NCBI GenBank assembly: GCA_017618115.1
Contig: JAFZUX010000013.1
Span: forward strand, 1-64,000
From: Bacteroidales bacterium
GTDB lineage: Bacteria > Bacteroidota > Bacteroidia > Bacteroidales > UBA932
Direction of reading: 5' to 3'
DNA: 64,000 nt
Shown: positions 34,669-44,730 of the stretch, one piece after another
Layout: every line of letters begins with the position of its first letter
Position numbering within the stretch: the first letter of the stretch is position 1
Position numbers and translations under genes: made by a program
Notes under the pieces: model-generated
The model's database searches: none
The model's input: only the letters and a program-made list of their open reading frames with translations
What the model was told of the DNA's origin: nothing

Positions 34669-36216
34669 ATGAAAAGTAGATTTTTTATGAAAGCTAAAAC
34701 ACTGCTACTTTCAGCAGTGATGGTTTCATCAATGCTGCTTGTTGCAAGTTGCGGTGGCGGCGGTTCCAAACCATTGGATCCTACTCCAACCCCAACCCCA
34801 ACTCCAACGCCTTCTGTTTCAAAGCAATGTGACCTTGTTGCATTCCAATTTAAGTCTGCAAACAATACAGGTCTTGCTTCCAATCCATCTGCAACCATTT
34901 CAACAATTCAGAATAGAAATCTGGTACTGATTACCATTCCGGAGACTGCAGACATTACCAAACTTGTTCCTACTTTCTCAGTAAGTGACAAGGCTACTGC
35001 AAAGATTGGCGGAGTGGCTGCTACATCAGGAGTTACAGCATTTGACTTCACCAATGACGCAGAGATGGTAGTTACTGCGGAGAACGGAAGTACCAGTAAA
35101 AAATACTTCATCTTTGTAAAGAAGGGAAACAACACAATAGACGAACAGGTATATGCCGTTATGTCTAAGTACAATATCCCCGGTATTTCCGTTGCCTGCA
35201 CAAAGAATGAGAAGCTTGTTTTTGCAAACGGTTACGGTTATGCAGACATTGACGCTACTCCAAAAGTAAGAGTTACTCCAAATCATCTCTTCCGTCTGGC
35301 CAGCGTTTCAAAAGCTCAGACCGCTCTCTGTATCATGTCATTATACGAGGATGGTCTTCTTTCACCGGATGATTATGTATTTGCTCCGGCAGGTGCAAAC
35401 GGAACAGGAAGCAAGGAGGGAATTCTCTACAGTATGTATCCGGGAACTCACGGAGCACGCGTAGATCAGATTAAGGTAAGACACCTTCTTACTCACACTA
35501 CGGGATGGAATTATAACACAACCGGAGGTGAGGATCCTATCTTTACCGGTGATTCCAGATTCTACGGTAAGAGCCTGACAGAGAGAGTAAAATATATGGT
35601 AGGAACAGCAACTACCAATGAGCCTGGTAAATCATATTCTTACTACAATCTTGGTTTCTGCGTTCTTGGTCAGATAATTGAGAAGATTACAGGAAAATCT
35701 TATGAGACTTATCTTAGAGAGGTTACTGCAAAGGCCGGTGTTAAGGATATGTGGGTTGCTAAGACTCAGAAGGCAGACAGACGTTCAAACGAGTGCGTTT
35801 ATTACTCACAGATTTCCGGAAACAACGGATACGGAAACGATATGACGGTTGTAGCTGCTTGCGGTGCTGTAATTGCTTCTGCACCAGATCTTATGCAGGT
35901 TCTCTGCTCTGAGGATTACGGAACGGTTGTGCCGGATATTCTCAAGAAGGAGACTCTGGATATGATGTACACTAACTACACTTCTTCATCTCCTGGCGGA
36001 TACGGCTTCGGCTGGAGAATTGGTCACTCAACACTTACCAACTGGGCGTCATACCACGGAGGAAACATTGCAGGTACTGCAACCATCTGGGCAAGAGGAA
36101 AGAACGGAGTTAACGGAGTTCTTCTCTGCAACTCCAGAAGTCCTAAAGATGATTTTGATACAGCAATTTACGTTGCTTTGAACGCAATTATGGCAACAGT
36201 TTATTCCTCTTACTAA
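34669..36216 (+). CDS. Surface lipoprotein serine hydrolase (class C beta-lactamase fold) with Thr-Pro linker
   Basis: 515 residues. The lipoprotein signal ends SSMLLVASC (Cys28) followed by GGGGS and a TP-repeat linker. Residues about 50-155 form a small beta-sandwich (CDLVAFQFKS, NLVLITIPETADITKLVPTF, KKYFIFVKKG) of DUF5018-like type. Residues about 160-510 are the hydrolase: FRLASVSKAQTALC (SVSK nucleophile), SYYNLGFCVLGQIIEKITGK (YxN) and a C-terminal YHGGNIAGTA in place of KTG. The Gly run after Cys could serve as a surface export signal. Substrate unknown. It is 46 bp after the previous gene. Confidence 0.82.
   Translation: MKSRFFMKAKTLLLSAVMVSSMLLVASCGGGGSKPLDPTPTPTPTPTPSVSKQCDLVAFQFKSANNTGLASNPSATISTIQNRNLVLITIPETADITKLVPTFSVSDKATAKIGGVAATSGVTAFDFTNDAEMVVTAENGSTSKKYFIFVKKGNNTIDEQVYAVMSKYNIPGISVACTKNEKLVFANGYGYADIDATPKVRVTPNHLFRLASVSKAQTALCIMSLYEDGLLSPDDYVFAPAGANGTGSKEGILYSMYPGTHGARVDQIKVRHLLTHTTGWNYNTTGGEDPIFTGDSRFYGKSLTERVKYMVGTATTNEPGKSYSYYNLGFCVLGQIIEKITGKSYETYLREVTAKAGVKDMWVAKTQKADRRSNECVYYSQISGNNGYGNDMTVVAACGAVIASAPDLMQVLCSEDYGTVVPDILKKETLDMMYTNYTSSSPGGYGFGWRIGHSTLTNWASYHGGNIAGTATIWARGKNGVNGVLLCNSRSPKDDFDTAIYVALNAIMATVYSSY
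34780..34812 (+). repeat. In-frame hexamer repeat encoding a Thr-Pro linker
   Basis: About five copies of CCAAC(C/T)/CCAACT-type hexamers encode alternating Pro-Thr. Because the unit is 6 bp, copy-number change would lengthen or shorten the linker without a frameshift. Confidence 0.7.
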
Positions 36217-36225
36217 AATAGCTGA

Positions 36226-37320
36226 ATGTCACAACTAGGACTGGCAAGCAAGACACTACTCTTTCCTTATTGGCTTACGCTGGTAATAAGGAATAAGTTA
36301 TATGATAAGGGTATACTGAAGGGAGAACGTTTCAGTATACCCGTTATCTCTCTAGGTAACATCACTGTAGGGGGTACGGGCAAGACTCCGCATACTGAGA
36401 TGGTTGTCCGTGAACTCAGAGGAAAGTGTCGTCTGGCGGTAATCTCAAGAGGATATAAACGCAAGAGCAAAGGCTTTCACGTTGTGAAGGTTACGGATGA
36501 TTTTACACTCTGCGGAGACGAACCCCTTCAGATAAAAAAGAAATTTCCGGAGATAATAGTGGCGGTCTGCAAAGACCGTAACTATGCAATTCACAAGGTA
36601 GTAGAGGAGATGGGCGCCAACCTTGTCATATTGGATGACGCCTACCAGTACAGAAAGGTGATACCATCTTTCAACGTGCTGTTGGTCAACTACAACAAAA
36701 CCATCGCGGGAGACAATCTCCTCCCGATAGGTCACCTGAGAGACCTCCCGTCACAAGTCAAAAGGGCGGATGCGGTGATTATAACAAAGTCTCCAAACTT
36801 CAGTTTTTTTGACGGTAATATAGATGATGAGAAGGGATTGGAGATTACTACAGAACAGGAAAAGGTTTGGCGCAAATCTCTAAAACTCAGAGAAGATCAG
36901 CGGCTTTACTTCTCCACCGCCCTTTATGATGCGGCTCAACCGGTCTTTACTGACATTTGCAATGTGCGCTATATCTACTCAAAGTTTGCGGTGGCCTTCA
37001 CCGGCATAGCAGATGACACCCTTTTCCGCTCTCAACTTGGCTCCACCCACAAAATAGAGGAGATACTAAAATTTAAAGATCACAAAAATTTCAGCCGTTC
37101 AAATATCCGCTCAATTGAGGCAATGGCTCAAAGGCAAAAAGAGGCTGCCGTTATCACTACTGAGAAGGACAGCATGAGGCTGAAAAATAATAAGTACCTC
37201 TCCGACCAACTGAAGGAGAGGCTGTTCTATCTCCCTATCGGGAGTAAAATAATACCGACTGTAAAAAAGGAGGAGTTCCTCGCCGTGGCGGTGACTCCCC
37301 CTCAAAAAGAGGAAAAATAA
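36226..37320 (+). CDS. lpxK: Tetraacyldisaccharide 4'-kinase
   Basis: 364 residues. The P-loop is VISLGNITVGGTGKTPHTEM. The family blocks RLAVISRGYKRKSKGFHVV, GDEPLQIKKKFPEIIVAVCK and LVILDDAYQYRKVIPSFNVL LV follow, with ITKSP later. It phosphorylates the lipid A disaccharide at the 4' position at the inner membrane. It starts 9 bp after the lipoprotein hydrolase stop and precedes the permease by 20 bp, so the three may be co-transcribed. Confidence 0.93.
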   Translation: MSQLGLASKTLLFPYWLTLVIRNKLYDKGILKGERFSIPVISLGNITVGGTGKTPHTEMVVRELRGKCRLAVISRGYKRKSKGFHVVKVTDDFTLCGDEPLQIKKKFPEIIVAVCKDRNYAIHKVVEEMGANLVILDDAYQYRKVIPSFNVLLVNYNKTIAGDNLLPIGHLRDLPSQVKRADAVIITKSPNFSFFDGNIDDEKGLEITTEQEKVWRKSLKLREDQRLYFSTALYDAAQPVFTDICNVRYIYSKFAVAFTGIADDTLFRSQLGSTHKIEEILKFKDHKNFSRSNIRSIEAMAQRQKEAAVITTEKDSMRLKNNKYLSDQLKERLFYLPIGSKIIPTVKKEEFLAVAVTPPQKEEK

Positions 37321-37340
37321 CAATTCAATAAGTAGTTTTT

Positions 37341-38624
37341 ATGACACAAACAAGGAAACCTAATTATGTAATTCCGTTGGCCTGCATAGGATTTATGTTC
37401 TTTGCGGTAGGTTTTGCATTGGGACTTAACGGATACCTGATTCCGCTTCTTAAGTCCTCGCTCAATGTCTCCGGAGGTGCCTCCTATCTTATTCTCTTTG
37501 TAACCTTCTCTTCCTTCCTCATCTTTGGTTATCCGGCAGGAAGCATTATTAAGAAGATTGGTTACAAGAAGACGATGGCCCTCTCTTTTTTGATTTTCAC
37601 TGCGGCGTTCCTGCTCTTTGTATGGCCTGCTAAGATTGCAGAGGCCAATATGGAGGGTGGCATTGTTGCTGCAAATGTAAGAATCAAATGTTTGGTACTC
37701 TTCCTAATTACTTCATTTATAAGCGGATTGGGAAATACCGTGCTTCAGGCGGCTATTAATCCTTACATCACAATTTTAGGTCCGCTGGAGACCGGCGCCA
37801 AGAGAATAAGCATAATGGGAATATGCAATAAACTTGCCTATCCTATTGCTACACTGTTCCTTGCGTGGTTAATAGGTAAATCTATAGGAGATGCTCAGGT
37901 TGGAGATATCATCAAACCGTTCTATGTAATTGCAGCCATCTTCTTTGTTCTCGGTATCCTCGTTCTCTTTGCTCCGCTTGAGGAGATAAAGGCAAAAGGA
38001 GAGGAGGAGGGTCACGAGGAGGATTGCCCTTACGCAGCCGGCAAGACCTCAATTTGGCAGTTCCCTCACCTGGTTTACGGCTGTCTCACACTATTCTTAT
38101 ATGTAGGAGTTGAGACTTTGGCCCTTCAAACCCCTGTAGATCTGGCAAGTACGCTTAATTTACCTAATCCGGAGCTCTATCCTTGGCTTCCTTCTATAGG
38201 TATGGTGATCGGTTACCTCTGCGGTATTCTGCTCATTCCTAAGAAACTTTCTCAGGAGAGCGCCCTCAAGATTTGCGCTTGGATTGCCGTTGTGGGAACC
38301 CTTTGCTCACTTTTTGTGCCTGCAAGACTTTCCGTTTGGTTCCTCTTCACCATGGCTTTGGCCTGCTCTCTTATGTGGCCTGCTATATGGCCTCTGGCTA
38401 TGGCGGACCTTGGTAAGTTTACTAAGAAAGGTGCTGGTTTGTTGGTAGTTACAATCTTTGGCGGTGCGGTTATTCCGTTCCTATTCGGACTTTTGAAAGA
38501 CTTCCTGCAGAACTCAACGGGACTTACTCCTGCTCAATCAATCCAGTACGCATACCTCATTGCTTTGCCATGTTTTTTGGTAATAATGTGGTACGCTTAC
38601 CGCGGTTATAAGATCAGAAAGTAG
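37341..38624 (+). CDS. FHS-family (fucose/glucose/galactose-type) sugar:H+ symporter
   Basis: 427 residues with about 12 membrane segments (for example ACIGFMFFAVGFALGLNGYL IPLL, LVLFLITSFISGLGNTVLQA, FTMALACSLMWPAIWPLAMA). The start FFAVGFALGLNGYLIPLLK and the motif NPYITILGPLETGAKRISIM correspond to the FHS branch of the MFS that includes FucP and GluP. It probably imports a monosaccharide across the inner membrane with protons. It lies just before the susC operon, which fits a shared uptake route; the sugar cannot be told. Confidence 0.85.
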   Translation: MTQTRKPNYVIPLACIGFMFFAVGFALGLNGYLIPLLKSSLNVSGGASYLILFVTFSSFLIFGYPAGSIIKKIGYKKTMALSFLIFTAAFLLFVWPAKIAEANMEGGIVAANVRIKCLVLFLITSFISGLGNTVLQAAINPYITILGPLETGAKRISIMGICNKLAYPIATLFLAWLIGKSIGDAQVGDIIKPFYVIAAIFFVLGILVLFAPLEEIKAKGEEEGHEEDCPYAAGKTSIWQFPHLVYGCLTLFLYVGVETLALQTPVDLASTLNLPNPELYPWLPSIGMVIGYLCGILLIPKKLSQESALKICAWIAVVGTLCSLFVPARLSVWFLFTMALACSLMWPAIWPLAMADLGKFTKKGAGLLVVTIFGGAVIPFLFGLLKDFLQNSTGLTPAQSIQYAYLIALPCFLVIMWYAYRGYKIRK

Positions 38625-38630
38625 TTAAAG

Positions 38631-38659
38631 GATGCAACGAAAAATGCATTTTTTGCATC
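38631..38659 (+). terminator. Terminator after the sugar permease
   Basis: GATGCAA and TTGCATC pair (7 bp) around a loop holding the palindrome ATGCAT, followed by ATTTATATT. A weaker hairpin than the ribosomal ones. Confidence 0.5.
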
Positions 38660-38666
38660 ATTTATA

Positions 38667-38696
38667 TTGATTTGTCAGAATTTTTTTATAATTTTG
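38667..38696 (+). promoter_or_regulatory. Promoter of the susC-like operon
   Basis: TTG (38667-38669), 19-bp spacer, TAATTTTG (38689-38696), 59 bp before the susC ATG. The leader is A-rich. Confidence 0.65.
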
Positions 38697-38755
38697 ACCC
38701 GTTATTTTTAGACCAAAATACTAGAAAAAACACTTTAACCAAATAAAAATTAACT

Positions 38756-41700
38756 ATGTTCAATCAAACAAAAACTAACAGACATCTACGTCTGGGCGTT
38801 GCTTTCCTGTTGGCAGCTATGCTGTCTATCGGTCAGGTAATAGCACAGAACGTAAATGTTAGCGGAAAGGTCACCGATCAAAACGGTGAGCCGGTAGTTG
38901 GTGCTACTGTTCTCGTAAAGGGCACTAAGACCGGAACAAGTACGAACGTAGACGGCCGCTATACAATTAAGTGCGCCCCTAACGCTGTACTTGTATTCCA
39001 ATCAATTGGTTACACCGCTCAGGAAGTGGCTGTAAACAACAAGAGTGTGGTTAACGCAGTCCTCAGAGATGACGCTGTTCAGTTGGACGCAGCAGTCATC
39101 ACTGCAGAGTACGGTATGAAGCGTGTTCAGCGTTCCGTAGGATCGGCTGTACAGAACGTCAAGGCAACTGATATTCAGGAGTCAGGACGTGAGGCCTTCG
39201 TAACAGCTCTCCAGGGACGTGTTGCCGGTATGACCGTTACCACCACCGGTGGTGCTCCTGGTGCATCAACCAGCGTAGTGCTCCGTTCCGTAACCTCCAT
39301 TTCCGGAAACAACCAACCACTTTACGTTATCGACGGTGTGCCAATGAACAACAACACCTTCAACGCCCAGAACGGCTTCGCAAAAGACGACTTGGACGAG
39401 AACGGTATCAAGTTCTCCACACTGTATGAGGATGCTGCCTCAAGAGGAAACGACCTCAACCCTGAGGACATCGAGAGCATGACAGTCCTGAAGGGAGCTG
39501 CTGCTGCAGTTCTTTATGGATCAGATGCTTCCAACGGTGCTATCGTTATCACCACCAAGAAAGGTACTGCAGGCGCAGGTAAGGTTACTTACAGCAACCA
39601 CCTCACTTGGTCAAAGAGCTACGGCTATCCAAAGATGCAGAGAGAGTTCGCCAACGGTCAGTATGGTGTAACTAACTACTACTATCAGTCATACTTCGGA
39701 GGCAGATATCCTGCAGACGGCAGCATTAAGCTGTATGACAACATCAAGGCTCTGCTTCAGACCGGTTTCTCACATCAGCATAACGTTGCTGTAGAGGGTG
39801 GTACAGATAAGGTTACCGTTCGTGGTGCTGCTTCTTATCTGGATCAGAAAGGTACTGTAAAGACTACAGACTATACCCGTTTGAACATCACCTTGTCCGG
39901 TAAGGCTCAGGTAACCAAGTGGCTCAACTTTGACGCCATGATGGGTTACACCGAGACTACTAACCATAAGGCTCGTAAGGGTGGATCCGGAGTTCTCAAG
40001 AGAGCTTCCAACTGGCCTATGACAGATAACATGGCCGAGTATCTGGATCCGGACGGAGTACAGATGAAACTCCCTAACCTTTACACAGATACAGACCTCT
40101 ACAACCCTCTGTATGACCTTTACAAGAACCGTAACTATGATGAGTCCAAGAGATTCATCACCACAGTAGGTGTCAACATCACTCCTACCAAGAACACTTT
40201 CCTCACTGCAAAACTCGGATGGGATAACTCAAAGTCTGTTTATGAGAACTTTGCTCACCCTTACTTTGCAAACAGAGAGTCTTCAAGTTATGGTGACGGC
40301 GGTACAATCAACATTGCAAAATATGACCTGTCAGATAAGTCTCTGAACATCCTCGGTGGTTACAACAACCAGTGGGGTGACTTCTCTCTCCAGGCACAGG
40401 TTGGTTACCACCAGCAGGAGAACTACACTGAGAACATGGCTACTTATGGTAGCAAGTTCGTAGCTGTAGACTTCTACGCACTTTCCAACTGCGACCCTTC
40501 AACTATCATCACTCGTACAACTCACAAGAAGAGAAGACTTCAGGGTATTTCCGGTTCCATCCAGCTCGGTTGGAAGAACATGGCCTTCTTGAACTTGAGA
40601 GGACGTAACGACTGGTCTTCAACTCTTCCAAAGAATAACCGCTCATACTTCTATCCTGCAATTGAGGCTTCCTTCATTGCAACTGAGCTTCCTTTCTTGA
40701 AGAACAATGATATTCTCTCTTATTTGAAACTCAGAGCTTCCTTCGCTCAGGTAGGTAAGGATGCAACTCCTCTCTCTATCTATCCTGCTTTGCAGGCAAC
40801 TGAGAACATCGGTGGTGGTTTCAAATATGGTTACACAGGTCCTAACGAGACTCTGAAACCAGAGATGAACATGGAGACTGAGATCGGATTCGAGGCTCGT
40901 ATGTTCAACGACCGCGTAAATATGGACTTCTCTTACTTCTGGAGAAAATGTAAGAACCAGTATGTAACAGACTTCCGTCTTTCTTACGCAACCGGTTTCG
41001 TATTGAATAACATGAACGTAGGTACCTTTAAGACTTGGGGATGGGAGTTCCACATTGATGGTGACATCATCCGCAACTCTTCAGGTCTGAGATGGAACGT
41101 AGGTTTGAACTTAGACCACAACGATTCTAAGGTTACTTACCTTCCTGAGAACGTAACCGAGTACTACAACCCTTACACTTGGATCCTCAACGGTATCCGT
41201 AACGGTGTAAAGAAGGGTTATCCTATCTATGCAATGACAGGTTATGACTATGAGAAGAATGAGAAGGGTCAGATCCTCATCAACCCAACCACAGGTCTTC
41301 CTAACACGGACGGTACCTGGGTATATGTTGGTGACCGTAACCCTAAACTGAAGTATGGTATTACCACTTCACTCTCTTATAAGAACTTCCGTCTGAGCAT
41401 GTTGTTCTCCGGCCGCTTCGGTGCCGCTATCGTAAACGGTACTAAGTACCAGATGATGGTTAACGGTACAAGTAAGGAGTCCGTTTATCTGCGTCAGCAG
41501 GGAAGATACATCTTCGACGGTGTTCTTAAGAACGGTAACGAGAATTCAGCTAACCCTACTCCGAACAACATCGTAGTAGACTTCTCTAACATGCCTAACT
41601 ACTTCACTGGAGCTGATATTCAGTGGTTTGAGAAGCACGTTAACTATATCAGAATGCAGGAGTGCAGACTTCAGTACACCGTTCCTAGAAACTGGCTGAA

Positions 41701-41902
41701 GAACGCAACTCACAACCTGCTTTCTGCAGCAAGTGTTTGGGTATCTGCAAATGACCTCTTCACTATCACTAACTACTCAGGTATTGATGCAGTTGGTAAC
41801 GCCAACTCTGCAGCTTTGGGTGGAACCGGTGGATTCGGTATCGACTGGTGGGGTATTCCAACTCCTAGAAGCGTATCTGTAGGTATCAACTTAACCTTCT
41901 AA
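38756..41902 (+). CDS. SusC/RagA-family TonB-dependent outer-membrane transporter
   Basis: 1048 residues. Signal peptide to about residue 30 (QVIAQN), then the carboxypeptidase-like N-terminal domain (VSGKVTDQNGEPVVGATVLV KGTKTGT), a plug (ALQGRVAGMTVTTTGGAPGA; QPLYVIDGVPMNN; DLNPEDIESMTVLKGAAAAV LYG) and a 22-strand barrel ending RSVSVGINLTF. It imports a ligand captured with the SusD-like lipoprotein, powered by TonB. No sigma/anti-sigma pair or hybrid two-component gene is adjacent. Codons are biased to AAC, GAC, TTC and GGT as in the ribosomal genes here, suggesting high expression. Confidence 0.96.
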   Translation: MFNQTKTNRHLRLGVAFLLAAMLSIGQVIAQNVNVSGKVTDQNGEPVVGATVLVKGTKTGTSTNVDGRYTIKCAPNAVLVFQSIGYTAQEVAVNNKSVVNAVLRDDAVQLDAAVITAEYGMKRVQRSVGSAVQNVKATDIQESGREAFVTALQGRVAGMTVTTTGGAPGASTSVVLRSVTSISGNNQPLYVIDGVPMNNNTFNAQNGFAKDDLDENGIKFSTLYEDAASRGNDLNPEDIESMTVLKGAAAAVLYGSDASNGAIVITTKKGTAGAGKVTYSNHLTWSKSYGYPKMQREFANGQYGVTNYYYQSYFGGRYPADGSIKLYDNIKALLQTGFSHQHNVAVEGGTDKVTVRGAASYLDQKGTVKTTDYTRLNITLSGKAQVTKWLNFDAMMGYTETTNHKARKGGSGVLKRASNWPMTDNMAEYLDPDGVQMKLPNLYTDTDLYNPLYDLYKNRNYDESKRFITTVGVNITPTKNTFLTAKLGWDNSKSVYENFAHPYFANRESSSYGDGGTINIAKYDLSDKSLNILGGYNNQWGDFSLQAQVGYHQQENYTENMATYGSKFVAVDFYALSNCDPSTIITRTTHKKRRLQGISGSIQLGWKNMAFLNLRGRNDWSSTLPKNNRSYFYPAIEASFIATELPFLKNNDILSYLKLRASFAQVGKDATPLSIYPALQATENIGGGFKYGYTGPNETLKPEMNMETEIGFEARMFNDRVNMDFSYFWRKCKNQYVTDFRLSYATGFVLNNMNVGTFKTWGWEFHIDGDIIRNSSGLRWNVGLNLDHNDSKVTYLPENVTEYYNPYTWILNGIRNGVKKGYPIYAMTGYDYEKNEKGQILINPTTGLPNTDGTWVYVGDRNPKLKYGITTSLSYKNFRLSMLFSGRFGAAIVNGTKYQMMVNGTSKESVYLRQQGRYIFDGVLKNGNENSANPTPNNIVVDFSNMPNYFTGADIQWFEKHVNYIRMQECRLQYTVPRNWLKNATHNLLSAASVWVSANDLFTITNYSGIDAVGNANSAALGGTGGFGIDWWGIPTPRSVSVGINLTF

Positions 41903-41913
41903 TTGAAAGGAAT

Positions 41914-43860
41914 ATGAAAAAGATATACACTATAATTCTTATTGCAACACTTGGTTTATTCACCACAGGTTGTGATCACTATCTGGATGTTAACAAGAAC
42001 GTTGACGCACCGGATGAGCAGGGTGTTATGGATTACCACTATCTGGCCGGCATAGAGGCAGCTCTTCAGGGTCTGTACTGGGATATCCGTGCTACCGGTC
42101 CTCTTTCTCAGATGATGGGAACCAGCTCTTACACAGGTTTCTGCAATCAATACTGGACTCCTTCAGACTCCGGTGGAGAGATGTGGAGAGTAACTTACTG
42201 GCTCCAGGGTAAGAACCTTGAGAACCTTATCAAATATGCTGTAGACAACCAGCGTTGGACTATGGCAGGTGTTGGTCTTATTCTTAAGGCTCACTCTTGG
42301 GACGTACTGACCAAAGAGGTTGGTGAAATGCCTCTCAGACAGGCTTTCGTTCCTGGTTTGCTTTCATTTGACTACGAGTATCAGGATGAGATCTACGATT
42401 CAGTTCGTGCTTGGGCTGCTCGTGGTATTGAGTATCTTGAGAGAACAGATGCAACCAACTATGGTTCCGCTCAGAAGTCTGCAGATCTTATCTATGGTCT
42501 GAATTCTAAGAAGTGGATCCAGTTCGGTCACGGTGTTATCTGCCGTAACCTCGCATCTCTTACCCGTAAGAGTGACTTCCTTTCTAAGTATGCAGCAGAT
42601 CTGATTGCTCACGGAAAGCTCGCTATGCAGACCGTAGCTGATGACGCTGTTCTTCAGACTCCGGGTGGTGGAGCAGAGGCTCAGTTTGGTGCTTACAACA
42701 ACTTCTGGTGCCCACGTCGTGGTAACCTTGCCAACTCATACTGGCAGAGTGACTTTATCGTAAAGATCATGACAGGTACAGTTCCGTTGTATGACCATGC
42801 AACTGGTGATATCGTTAAGACAGATAAGGATGACAGCCGTGCTGAATACTTCCCTTACAAGCTTAACCCTAACCAGATTATCACTGATACCTTGGTTGAG
42901 GAGACCGGTCACTTTGATCCTCGTGCAGCCGCTAAACTGGCTACAAGAGACAACACTACCTTTGAGGATATCGATAAGGAAGAGGTTGTTAAGTACTACA
43001 AGTACTATGGTGCTGTATTTACTTCATCTACAGGTTACCAGGGATGGTCAACTCCTAACTTCTACGGTAGAGTTGCTTCCGCAAGTGCTAACTATGACGG
43101 TATCGGCCGCTGGCTGTATCGTGAGACTGCTCCTTATATCATTATGACTGCCGCTGAGATTCAGTTCGAAATGGCAGAGGCTTACTGGTATATGGGTGAC
43201 AAGTCTAACGCTTTGGCTTGCTGGAAGAAGGGTGTTGAACTCGATATGGAGTTCACAGGTAAATACCTCTATCCTGGTGTTAAGGAACTTGATCCTACTA
43301 CTGGAAAATATAAAGCTAACGGTTCTAACCCTGGCGGTGACAAGATCGCTAAGGCTCTCTATGACAAGTTGGCTGCTCAGTATATTGCAGGTCCTTACGT
43401 AGCTGGTATCACTACAGGTACTCTTACACTCTCTCACATAATGATGCAGAAGTATGTTCACCTCTTCCCTTGGGGAGCTTATGAGGCTTGGGTAGACCTT
43501 CGTAAGTATCATTATGATATTGAGTACACAGGCGATTATCCTAAGAAGGGTAACGGTTGGGACAACAACTCACTCAATCAGAAGTGGGATGAGGATGCAA
43601 CTAAGGTTTACAAGGGATTCTACATGGCTGCTGCCCAGGTTGAGGGTAGAAGAAGCAAGTACAACATTAAGAATGAAGGATCTCCTGCTTATCGTATGAC
43701 TCCTCGTTACAACTCTGAGTATATGTGGAATAAGCCGGCTCTCTACTCTTTGAAGCCGATACCTGGTTTGGTTGACAACGGTGAGGGTGGTGAATATGAG
43801 AACTACCACATCTCCATGCCTTGGTTTGCTTATCCTGGAGATATGCCTGAATCACTTTAA
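41914..43860 (+). CDS. SusD/RagB-family surface lipoprotein
   Basis: 648 residues, long for the family. Lipoprotein signal MKKIYTIILIATLGLFTTGC (Cys20), then DHYLDVNKNVDAPDEQGV. Family-like helices include YHYLAGIEAALQGLYWDIRA and IIMTAAEIQFEMAEAYWYMG, with the conserved ER-x-AE-type region near the C-terminal third. It forms the lid over the SusC-like barrel 11 bp upstream and binds ligand at the cell surface. The ligand is unknown; there is no adjacent glycosidase, lyase or peptidase. Confidence 0.93.
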   Translation: MKKIYTIILIATLGLFTTGCDHYLDVNKNVDAPDEQGVMDYHYLAGIEAALQGLYWDIRATGPLSQMMGTSSYTGFCNQYWTPSDSGGEMWRVTYWLQGKNLENLIKYAVDNQRWTMAGVGLILKAHSWDVLTKEVGEMPLRQAFVPGLLSFDYEYQDEIYDSVRAWAARGIEYLERTDATNYGSAQKSADLIYGLNSKKWIQFGHGVICRNLASLTRKSDFLSKYAADLIAHGKLAMQTVADDAVLQTPGGGAEAQFGAYNNFWCPRRGNLANSYWQSDFIVKIMTGTVPLYDHATGDIVKTDKDDSRAEYFPYKLNPNQIITDTLVEETGHFDPRAAAKLATRDNTTFEDIDKEEVVKYYKYYGAVFTSSTGYQGWSTPNFYGRVASASANYDGIGRWLYRETAPYIIMTAAEIQFEMAEAYWYMGDKSNALACWKKGVELDMEFTGKYLYPGVKELDPTTGKYKANGSNPGGDKIAKALYDKLAAQYIAGPYVAGITTGTLTLSHIMMQKYVHLFPWGAYEAWVDLRKYHYDIEYTGDYPKKGNGWDNNSLNQKWDEDATKVYKGFYMAAAQVEGRRSKYNIKNEGSPAYRMTPRYNSEYMWNKPALYSLKPIPGLVDNGEGGEYENYHISMPWFAYPGDMPESL

Positions 43861-43872
43861 TTCTTGAAGATT

Positions 43873-44709
43873 ATGAAAAAGATTATATTATTTGCAATTT
43901 CAGTACTCTTTCTGATGTCTTCTTGTTCTAAGCACAAGTTGCTCTTTAAGATGACACCTGTAGAGGATAATGCCGCAGAGGTACAGATCCACTACATGGA
44001 GCCTGTTACAGCAGCAGCTGCTAACTACATTGACTCAGTTTACATTAATGACGTACTTGTTTCTAGCGCAGCAGGTTCAGGTTCTCTCGCTACTTATAAC
44101 GGTGTTCCTGGTGGTGCTGTTGGTAGATTCTTCGTTGCTAAGGTTGGTACAAACAACATCAAGTTTATGAGAAAGGGCGCAGTTGTTTACAATCAGGACG
44201 TTACTCTTGCCGCTGGTAAGCAGAACGTGATTGTTCACAATCTGAATCAGGCTCCTATCGTAATTGATAACGAGTTCCCTTATTGGAACAGAACAGCTCC
44301 TGCAACCGGTGCTAACTGGAATACAGACTCTGTTTGCAAGATTATGTTCATCAACCTGCTTTATGAGACCCCTACCACTCCTTATCCTGGAACTCTTCAG
44401 TATCAGGGTGTTCGTCAGGGTGAAGACGGAGTTTACTTCAACGTAGGTGCTCCTGTAGCATTCGGTCAGACTACCGGTAGAGTAGAGGTTGTCCTCCACA
44501 AGAGTGTATTCAACTCATCCGGTTATCAGAGAATTGACTACAGAATCATCAACGAGAACGGTGAAGTTATGAAGAAGTGGAACGGCTCTAAGATGGTTAA
44601 CTATACAGACTACTGGAATGGTTACATCGGAAGAGTTTACATGCACTTCTTCAGAGGTGTTAGAACTGCTAACCCTCAGTGCAACGTTTCACAGTGGACT
44701 TCTCTGTAA
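43873..44709 (+). CDS. Surface lipoprotein of the susCD operon, DUF4397-like fold
   Basis: 278 residues from the ATG at 43873; an in-frame TTG at 43864 is less likely. Lipoprotein signal MKKIILFAISVLFLMSSC (Cys18). The N-terminal half (VQIHYMEPVTAAAANYIDSV, FVAKVGTNNIKFMRKGAVVY, LAAGKQNVIVHNL) resembles the DUF4397-type beta-sandwich; the second half is an unnamed beta-rich domain ending ANPQCNVSQWTSL. It lies 12 bp after susD. Position and lipidation suggest an auxiliary ligand-binding protein; this is inference. Confidence 0.7.
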   Translation: MKKIILFAISVLFLMSSCSKHKLLFKMTPVEDNAAEVQIHYMEPVTAAAANYIDSVYINDVLVSSAAGSGSLATYNGVPGGAVGRFFVAKVGTNNIKFMRKGAVVYNQDVTLAAGKQNVIVHNLNQAPIVIDNEFPYWNRTAPATGANWNTDSVCKIMFINLLYETPTTPYPGTLQYQGVRQGEDGVYFNVGAPVAFGQTTGRVEVVLHKSVFNSSGYQRIDYRIINENGEVMKKWNGSKMVNYTDYWNGYIGRVYMHFFRGVRTANPQCNVSQWTSL

Positions 44710-44730
44710 AATGTTAATTTGTTGAGGTTT

